Positions 14,779 through 20,232 of a stretch of DNA of 20,232 bases are shown here, in pieces. The notes below the pieces were generated by a model. The model saw only the letters and a list, made by a program, of their open reading frames with translations. It had not been told where the DNA came from and ran no database searches. Both the position numbers and the translations under genes were made by a program. Position 1 is the stretch's first letter. Every line of letters starts with the position of its first letter. This DNA is from JAXMAR01 sp046350295 (lineage in GTDB: Bacteria; Planctomycetota; Planctomycetia; Gemmatales; Gemmataceae): positions 1 through 20,232 of the forward strand of contig JAXMAR010000073.1 of NCBI GenBank assembly GCA_046350295.1, in the 5' to 3' direction.

Positions 14779-16278
14779 ATGAAACACACGCTGCCACGGT
14801 TGACGATCCCCGCCATTGTCGTAGGCGCGCTTTTCCTCGGCGTCTGCCTGGTCAGCATCCGCTACATCCACCGCTTGCAGGCCGACCTCGCTGACGTGTT
14901 GGCCAAGAACGTCGCCAGCTTGCAGGCGGCCCAGGAGCTCGAGATCCGCGTCCGCCAACTTCGCTTCCATAATTTTCTCTACCTGCTCAACCCGAAGGAC
15001 GAACGCCTGACGCGCATCGACCAGGACCAGAAACGCTTCGAGGAGGGCCTCGAGACGGCCCGCGACGCCGCGAGCACGGCGGAGGATCGCGAGCAGATCC
15101 GGCTGATCGACGAAGGCTACCGTGAGTACAAGCGCGAGCAGGACAAGCTGCGCGAGGAGACGCACGGCAAGCCTTTGCCGGAAGCCTACAAGGCGGTCGA
15201 GTCGCACCCCGTACAGCTGGTCGTCAATCCCTGTCAGGAGTTGCTGCGCATCAACAAGGACCGGATGAAAGAGAGCGCCGACGAGAGCCAGCGCGTCAGC
15301 CGCGAGGGCTATCTGGCCCTCGTGCTCCTCGCCTTGGCCGGGGTAGTCGGCGGCTTGATGATGGGCTACGCGGTCACGCGCGGGTTACGTCAATCCGTCT
15401 ACCGCCTGAGCGTCCGCGTGCAGGACATCGCCCAGCATCTCGATCGCGACGTCGGCTCGGTCAGCGTCGTGGCGGACGGCGATCTGGACTCGCTGGAAAA
15501 GCAGATGAAGTTCATCGTCCAAAAAGTCGAGCAAGTGGCCGAGCAACTCCAGCGCCAGCAGCGCGAACTCCTCCGGGCCGAGCAGCTTTCGCTGGTCGGC
15601 CAGCTGGCGGCGGGCGTGGCCCACGAAATCCGCAATCCGCTCACCGGCATCAAGATGCTCGTCGAAGCGGCCGCCCGGCCGAACACCCCAAGGCCGCTGA
15701 ACGGCGACGACCTCCAGGTGATCGTCCGCGAAGTGCGGCGCCTGGAGCAGACCGTCCAGGGCTTCCTCAACTTCGCGCGCTTGCCCCGGCCAAAGACGGC
15801 GCCCTGCGCGCTGCAGGCGATCATTCGCGACGCCTGCGATCTCGCCCAGGGCCGCGCCAACGAGCAGCGCGTCAACCTCACGATGCACATGCCCGACGAG
15901 CCGGTCATCGTCACAGTCGACGCCGACCAGATCCAGACCGTTCTGGTCAACCTGATCATGAACGCGCTCGACGCCGTGGGCAGAGACGGCCGAATCGAGC
16001 TGCGCCTGGACGCTCCCGAAAACGGCGCGGTGCGCCTGAGCATCAGCGACAGCGGGCCGGGCATCCCGGCGGAGATACAAAACAAGCTGTTTCAGCCCTT
16101 CACGACCACGAAGCCTAACGGCACCGGCCTGGGACTCTACCTTTCAGCGCGCATCCTGGACGAGCACCACGGCTCGATCGCCGCCCGCAACTTGCCGGAA
16201 GGGGGGAGCCGCTTCACCATCGCCCTGCCCATGGCAACCAAGGAGACGGCGCCGCGTGAGAACGTTGCTAGTAATTGA
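14779..16278 (+). CDS. Membrane sensor histidine kinase (NtrB/ZraS-like partner of the sigma-54 activator)
   Basis: 499 residues from the ATG at 14779, with AAAGGA nine bases upstream; the frame is open further upstream but without a better start. TM1 is at ~9-28, a ~150-residue charged helical periplasmic domain follows (likely a four-helix bundle), and TM2 is at ~178-199. A HAMP-like/coiled region (~200-270) leads to HisKA with phospho-acceptor His282 (AAGVAHEIRNPLTG). The HATPase_c domain shows the N box (VLVNLIMNALDAVG), G1 (ISDSGPGIP), F (FQPFTTTK) and G2 (GTGLGLYLSARI). It overlaps the response regulator gene by 23 bases. Its proposed job is to phosphorylate that regulator in response to an envelope signal. 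The ligand is unknown. The gene is divergent from the efflux operon. Confidence 0.94.
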   Translation: MKHTLPRLTIPAIVVGALFLGVCLVSIRYIHRLQADLADVLAKNVASLQAAQELEIRVRQLRFHNFLYLLNPKDERLTRIDQDQKRFEEGLETARDAASTAEDREQIRLIDEGYREYKREQDKLREETHGKPLPEAYKAVESHPVQLVVNPCQELLRINKDRMKESADESQRVSREGYLALVLLALAGVVGGLMMGYAVTRGLRQSVYRLSVRVQDIAQHLDRDVGSVSVVADGDLDSLEKQMKFIVQKVEQVAEQLQRQQRELLRAEQLSLVGQLAAGVAHEIRNPLTGIKMLVEAAARPNTPRPLNGDDLQVIVREVRRLEQTVQGFLNFARLPRPKTAPCALQAIIRDACDLAQGRANEQRVNLTMHMPDEPVIVTVDADQIQTVLVNLIMNALDAVGRDGRIELRLDAPENGAVRLSISDSGPGIPAEIQNKLFQPFTTTKPNGTGLGLYLSARILDEHHGSIAARNLPEGGSRFTIALPMATKETAPRENVASN

Positions 16279-17716
16279 CGACGAGGACAGCGTTCGCTAC
16301 TCCTTTCGCAGCGTCTTCGGCGGCGCTGGAACGCGCGTCCTCACCGCCGGCTCCGCCCGCGAGGGGGTCGAGCAGATCCGCCGCGAGAATCCCGACGTGA
16401 TCGTGCTCGACCTGCAGCTCCCCGACCGCTCCGGCCTGGAGGTTTTTGCCGACCTCCACGCTCTCCACCTCAAGCGCCCCGTCATCTTCATCACGGCTCA
16501 CGGCACCACGCAGACCGCCATCGAGGCGATGAAGCGGGGCGCCTTCGATTACCTGATCAAGCCTCTCGACCTCGAACGCCTCAGTCAGGTGATCGAGCGT
16601 GCCTTCGAGGCGGCGCGGCTGATGTCCGTCCCGGCGGTCTTGCCCGAGGAGGATCGCGGCGACCAGATCATCGGCCGCAGCCCGGTCATGCAGGAAATGT
16701 GCAAGGCGATCGGCCGCATCGCGCCGCAGGATGTGAACGCGCTGATCCTGGGGGAGAGCGGCACGGGCAAGGAATTGGTGGCGCGGGCCCTTTATTTTCA
16801 CAGCCGGCGGGCCGACCAACCGTTTCTGGCCATCAATTGCGCCGCCATTCCGGAGACTTTGCTCGAGAGCGAGTTGTTCGGGCACGAGCCCGGCGCGTTC
16901 ACGGGGGCGGCGCGGCGGCGCATCGGCAAGTTCGAGCAGTGCGCCGGCGGCACGCTGTTTCTGGACGAGATCGGCGACATGCCGGCTCTCTTGCAGGCCA
17001 AGATCCTGCGCGTTCTGCAGGAGCAACGCTTCGAGCGCGTGGGCGGTAACGAGATTGTGGAGACCCGTGTCCGTGTGCTTGCCGCCACGAACCAGGATCT
17101 GGCACGCCTGGTCGCCGAGGGACGCTTCCGCAAGGACCTTTACTATCGCCTCAACGCCGTCACGATCCATGTCCCGCCCCTGCGCGTTCGCTCGGAAGAC
17201 GTCGCGGAGCTGGCGCATTATTTCCTCTTCCGCTTCAACCGCGAGCTGGGCCTGGACCTGCGCGGCTTCGCACCCGAAGTCCTCGATCGTTTCCAGACCT
17301 ATTCTTGGCCCGGCAATGTCCGCGAGTTGCAAGGGGTCGTCAAGCAGGCGATGCTCAACGCTTCAGGCCATCTCATCCTGCCTGAATTCCTTCCGGAGCA
17401 TCTGACAACGTCGCCCGAAAAACAGGCGGTCCAGGCGGCCGCGGATCCGGCCGCGGATCCGGGCGCGGCGCTCGACGTCGACGCGTTGATCGATTCCCTG
17501 CTTCCCGTGGCCGGGGGCTTGCTCCATGACAAGGTGATCGCCGCGGTCGAGCGCTTGCTCTTCTTCAAGGTCCTCCAGCACGTGCATGGCAACCAGGCTC
17601 GCGCCAGCGAGATTCTCGGCCTGAATCGCTCCACGCTGCGCCATCGCTTGCGGACGCTCGGCCTGACGCTGGACAAAGTGCCTGTCGATTCCGCCAAGAA
17701 GGACGAGGTCGAGTAA
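16256..17716 (+). CDS. NtrC-family sigma-54-dependent response regulator
   Basis: 486 residues from a GTG at 16256 with AAGGAG upstream inside the kinase gene. The receiver domain (1-~118) has acidic Asp8/Asp9, phospho-acceptor Asp52 (IVLDLQLPD), Thr80 and Lys102. The AAA+ domain (~138-380) has Walker A GESGTGKE (167-173 region), the sigma-54 contact loop GAFTGA (213-218), Walker B GGTLFLDEIGD (231-241) and FRKDLYYRLN. A linker contains a perfect 12-bp tandem DNA repeat (17437-17460, giving AADPAADP). The C-terminal Fis-type helix-turn-helix is GNQARASEILGLNRSTLRHRLRTLGL (~445-470). With GAFTGA intact it should activate sigma-54 promoters. The nearest candidate lies in front of the divergent Usp-like/RND operon. 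Confidence 0.96.
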   Translation: MRTLLVIDDEDSVRYSFRSVFGGAGTRVLTAGSAREGVEQIRRENPDVIVLDLQLPDRSGLEVFADLHALHLKRPVIFITAHGTTQTAIEAMKRGAFDYLIKPLDLERLSQVIERAFEAARLMSVPAVLPEEDRGDQIIGRSPVMQEMCKAIGRIAPQDVNALILGESGTGKELVARALYFHSRRADQPFLAINCAAIPETLLESELFGHEPGAFTGAARRRIGKFEQCAGGTLFLDEIGDMPALLQAKILRVLQEQRFERVGGNEIVETRVRVLAATNQDLARLVAEGRFRKDLYYRLNAVTIHVPPLRVRSEDVAELAHYFLFRFNRELGLDLRGFAPEVLDRFQTYSWPGNVRELQGVVKQAMLNASGHLILPEFLPEHLTTSPEKQAVQAAADPAADPGAALDVDALIDSLLPVAGGLLHDKVIAAVERLLFFKVLQHVHGNQARASEILGLNRSTLRHRLRTLGLTLDKVPVDSAKKDEVE

Positions 17717-17761
17717 CACGGCCCATGTCCCTCCCGGCGCTGAATAAACCAGTCCATTTCT

Positions 17762-17767
17762 TACAAT
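17762..17767 (+). promoter_or_regulatory. Possible -10 box for the ferredoxin-NADP reductase gene
   Basis: TACAAT, five of six matches, with a poor -35 (CTGAAT) 16 bases upstream, in the 117-base gap before the reductase gene. The separation from the two-component genes and the AT-rich patch favour an own promoter; the exact box is a guess. Confidence 0.3.
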
Positions 17768-17833
17768 GGCTCAGATTCGAGCCGCCCCCGGCCGCTCCGG
17801 TTTTCTCTCTCTCCGTCCGCGTCGGGATCGTGT

Positions 17834-18763
17834 ATGACCACGGAAGAAAACGCCCAGCTGCGCCGCAAGCACTACAACGCGACCATCACGCGCTTGGCCA
17901 AGGCCCACGAAGACCTGATGGTCATGCGGGTCACTCCCGACTACCTCCTCCCCAAGCACCTGCCCGGCCAATACTCGACGCTTGGCCTCGGGAACTGGGA
18001 GCCGCGCCACCCCGGCGCCCAGGAGGAAACCCCCAAGCCGGGCGAAGGCCCCAAGCTGATCCGCCGCGCCTATTCGATCAGTTGCTCGATCCTCGATGAC
18101 GATGGCCGCCTGCTCGATCGGGACGGCGCCAACTGGCTCGAGTTCTACATCGTGCTTGTCCGCGAAGCTGAGAAGGCGCCCCCTGCCCTGACGCCGCGCA
18201 TTTTCCTCCTGAACGAGGGGGACCGTATCTTCCTCGGCGAAAAGATCACCGGCCATTTCACGCTCGAAGGGGTCAAGCCGGACGACAGCATCCTCTTCCT
18301 TTCGACCGGTACCGGCGAGGCGCCCCACAACTACATGCTCTGGCAGCTCCTCGGTCAGCGCCATCCTGGCAAAATCCTCAGCGCATGCTGTGTGCGCTAC
18401 AAGCGCGACCTCGGTTATCTCGGCATTCATGAAGAGCTGATGCGCCGTCATCCGAACTACACCTACCTCGCCCTTACCACTCGCGAGGCGATGAACGTCG
18501 GGCATAAGGTTTACATCCAGGATCTCTTGACCAGTGGCCAAATGGAGGAACGCCTCGGCGCCCCGCTCGATCCGGACCGGACGCACGTCTACCTGTGCGG
18601 CAACCCGAAGATGATCGGCGTGCCCGAAGTCGACCGGCCAAGCGGGCGAACGGTCTATCCGCAACCGCCGGGCGTTGTCGAGATCCTGGAGAAGCGAGGT
18701 TTTCGGCGCGACCAACCCGCTCTCAAGGTGCGGGGCAACGTGCATTTCGAAGAGTACTGGTAG
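17834..18763 (+). CDS. Ferredoxin--NADP(+) reductase (Fpr-like flavoprotein)
   Basis: 309 residues, cytoplasmic. It transfers electrons between NADPH and ferredoxin or flavodoxin through FAD. The N-terminal beta-barrel has the FAD-binding RAYSIS motif (residues 78-83). The NADP domain has STGTGEAP (157-164) and CGNPKMIG (255-262). The protein ends VHFEEYW, with the terminal aromatic residue that stacks on FAD in bacterial Fpr enzymes (E. coli Fpr also ends in YW). An insertion of about 20 residues (EPRHPGAQEETPKPGEGPK, ~56-74) sits before RAYS, as in several non-enterobacterial homologues. It stands alone, converging on the GTPase gene 38 bases away. Only a weak GGGA precedes the ATG. Confidence 0.92.
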   Translation: MTTEENAQLRRKHYNATITRLAKAHEDLMVMRVTPDYLLPKHLPGQYSTLGLGNWEPRHPGAQEETPKPGEGPKLIRRAYSISCSILDDDGRLLDRDGANWLEFYIVLVREAEKAPPALTPRIFLLNEGDRIFLGEKITGHFTLEGVKPDDSILFLSTGTGEAPHNYMLWQLLGQRHPGKILSACCVRYKRDLGYLGIHEELMRRHPNYTYLALTTREAMNVGHKVYIQDLLTSGQMEERLGAPLDPDRTHVYLCGNPKMIGVPEVDRPSGRTVYPQPPGVVEILEKRGFRRDQPALKVRGNVHFEEYW

Positions 18764-18801
18764 AGCGCGGTCTGTCGCCCTTCTCTTCGCGCGCGGGATG
18801 G

Positions 18802-19941
18802 TCAACGAGCCGCAAGTCGAGATAAGGCGTCCGGCCATTGCCGTGTTTCCAGACAGGTCCTCACATCAAGCAGAATCGCCGTCGCCGCCGGGGTTGGCGG
18901 GACCGCGTCGCCAGGGACGGGCGCTCGCGGCACAAGCGCGGCGCTAATGTGCCGGCGCAGGTCTTCGATCCCCTCGCCGGTCCTGGCCGAGACGCGCAGC
19001 GCCTCGTCTTCCAACCTCCACACGGCAGGCAGATCGATCTTGTTGATGACGCGCACCAATCGTGTGTGGGGCCGGTCCTGCTGCTTCTCGACCGTATCTG
19101 CCGGCCAGACGGGGGGCGCCGCCGCGTCGACCACCCACAGACAAAGGTCGGCTTCCGCGAGCGCGGTCCGGGCCAGCAACGTCCCGGCATGCTCCAACTC
19201 GTCCTCCGCCGCGCGCAGCCCGGCGGAATCGATCAGCGTGATGGGCCAACCGTCGAACGCCACCTTGGTCGTCACTAGATCGCGCGTGGTCCCCGGCAGC
19301 GGCGCCACGACGCTGCGTTCGAAGCCCGCGAGCGCATTGATCACGCTGCTTTTGCCGACGTTCGGAGCCCCGGCGATCACCACCTTCCACGGCTCCGCCA
19401 AATGCTCGGCAAGCGGCGCCCAGGCGAGACAGCGATCGAGCATGGGGAGCGCGTCCGGCGCGCGAGCTTTGATCTTTTCGCCCAGCGATGCCAGCCAGGG
19501 CCCATATGTCGTCGCGAGTTGATCCAGCAGGATGTTCGCCGTCCGCAAGGTCGGCGCGCGACTCAGCGCCGCCATCGCGTCGCACCGCCAGGCGGGTACG
19601 CGAAGCGACGCCTGTTGTTCCTCCCAGGAGCAAACGGTGGCGCCTTCTCGAACCAGGATCTGACTGAGAAAGCGAAGAACTTCCGGGCCGCCATGGCAGT
19701 GAATCTCAATCCGCTCAGCGTCTTTCACGCCGACCACGACTTCATCAGCGAGTGCGCTGTCGCCTTCTCCTAGTTTGCCGACATATGAGCGGCCGCACGA
19801 CGCTTCGTCGGGGAGCGGAGCGCCGCGCGTGCGAAAATGGCGGCGCAGGAGGCGCCACGCCTCCGGTCCGGCGAGAACGAGCGTCGCAACGGCGGCCCGG
19901 CCCGGCGGTGTCCAGACGGCGATGGTGGTGGCGCAAGGCAT
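18802..19941 (-). CDS. MnmE/TrmE-like GTPase, reduced form
   Basis: 379 residues versus about 450 for MnmE, which with MnmG modifies the wobble uridine of tRNA. The N-terminal domain is recognisable (ATTIAVWTPPGRAAVATLVLAGP; EIHCHGGPEVL, ~79-89) but the usual GEFTKRAFLNGK segment is replaced by CSWEEQQASLRVPAW. The G domain is complete: GAPNVGKS (191-198), TTRD (218-221), DSAG (238-241), NKID (300-303) and SA (318-319). The C-terminus ends LSRLAAR, without the catalytic CxGK motif of MnmE. It may be a paralogue with another role or a degenerate MnmE. It starts 13 bases after the pantothenate kinase stop, so the two are an operon. No Shine-Dalgarno is visible. Confidence 0.85.
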   Translation of the reverse strand: MPCATTIAVWTPPGRAAVATLVLAGPEAWRLLRRHFRTRGAPLPDEASCGRSYVGKLGEGDSALADEVVVGVKDAERIEIHCHGGPEVLRFLSQILVREGATVCSWEEQQASLRVPAWRCDAMAALSRAPTLRTANILLDQLATTYGPWLASLGEKIKARAPDALPMLDRCLAWAPLAEHLAEPWKVVIAGAPNVGKSSVINALAGFERSVVAPLPGTTRDLVTTKVAFDGWPITLIDSAGLRAAEDELEHAGTLLARTALAEADLCLWVVDAAAPPVWPADTVEKQQDRPHTRLVRVINKIDLPAVWRLEDEALRVSARTGEGIEDLRRHISAALVPRAPVPGDAVPPTPAATAILLDVRTCLETRQWPDALSRLAAR

Positions 19942-19954
19942 TGTGGTACTGAGA

Positions 19955-20232
19955 CTATCGATTGTCGTCCGAGACGTCTTTGAGCGCCGTCAAGCGGATG
20001 CCTTCCAGCGTCATTTCGGGCCAGACGGTTGCGGGAGCGACGAGCGTCCTGTGGAGCAACGCTGCGTCGCCGCCCGTGAGAAAGAGCCGCGCGTCTGGAT
20101 GGGCCGCGACGGCCTGGCGCCAGATCGCCTCGATCCCGCCTTCAACCGCGTGCAATACCCCTGTCGCGATTGCGGTCTCGGTTGAGGTGGCCGGCCATGG
20201 GCACGGCGCTGAAATCTCGATCCGAGGTAGCT
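19955..20232 (-). CDS. coaX: Type III pantothenate kinase, C-terminal part (cut by window edge)
   Basis: Only the last ~91 codons are in the window, and the frame stays open to the edge. TETAIATGVLHAVEGGIEAI followed by LFLTGGDAALL and WPEMTLEGIRLTAL match the closing segment of CoaX enzymes: a TE-A-GV helix, then TGG-A-L, then a P-x-L/M-TL-G-hydrophobic end. The enzyme phosphorylates pantothenate, the first step of coenzyme A synthesis, in the cytoplasm, and belongs to the ASKHA fold. It is upstream of the MnmE-like gene with a 13-base gap. The N-terminal phosphate-binding motif lies outside the window, so completeness cannot be judged. Confidence 0.82.
   Translation of the reverse strand, partial: LPRIEISAPCPWPATSTETAIATGVLHAVEGGIEAIWRQAVAAHPDARLFLTGGDAALLHRTLVAPATVWPEMTLEGIRLTALKDVSDDNR

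Noticed and set aside
1..20232. CRISPR arrays, tRNA or rRNA genes, phage attachment sites
   Set aside because: No regularly spaced repeats, no tRNA-like sequence ending in a T-loop and acceptor pairing, and no rRNA signature were seen when reading either strand. A computed scan was not possible.

Overview
The window looks like a chromosomal segment of a planctomycete, most likely close to Gemmata (Gemmataceae). This is an inference from several things: the high GC content, the secreted PQQ-like beta-propeller protein with the W-R-Q-F-R-G-P opening common in that phylum, the alkaline-phosphatase-superfamily protein, and the mixture of short operons. No marker gene fixes the taxon, and no rRNA or tRNA gene was seen.

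Layout. Bases 1-1359 (+) hold the end of a gene that joins a glycoside-hydrolase-like C-terminus in frame to an M19 membrane dipeptidase. Bases 1399-3578 (-) are a two-gene operon (ImmA/IrrE-like HExxH metallopeptidase plus a 79-residue helical protein) split by a clean 1445-bp IS3-family insertion (1706-3150) with an ACTG target duplication. Bases 3668-5047 (+) encode an alkaline phosphatase/nucleotide pyrophosphatase family protein. Bases 5189-6470 (-) encode a PQQ-like propeller protein with a one-base frameshift.

Bases 6582-14542 are mainly an RND-type tripartite efflux locus on the minus strand: outer membrane factor (6582-8141), membrane fusion protein (8172-9764), inner membrane RND transporter (10413-13748) and a divergent tandem Usp-like protein (13745-14542) whose stop overlaps the transporter start. 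A canonical ATP-binding-type universal stress protein (9933-10373) sits on the plus strand between adaptor and transporter. A sensor histidine kinase and an NtrC-type sigma-54 activator (14779-17716, +) are divergent from the Usp/RND operon. The gap between them carries a sigma-54-like -24/-12 element facing the efflux operon. Upstream of it lie a dyad and a 21-bp-spaced direct repeat, where activator sites are expected. This makes a plausible self-contained regulated efflux system.

Bases 17834-18763 (+) encode a ferredoxin-NADP reductase. It converges on a minus-strand pair at the window end: a reduced MnmE-like GTPase (18802-19941), preceded by the 3' end of a type III pantothenate kinase gene (19955-20232, cut by the window edge). 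No gene-free stretch exceeds 300 bases. The largest gaps are 14543-14778 (regulatory region described below), 9765-9932, 5048-5188 and 17717-17833.
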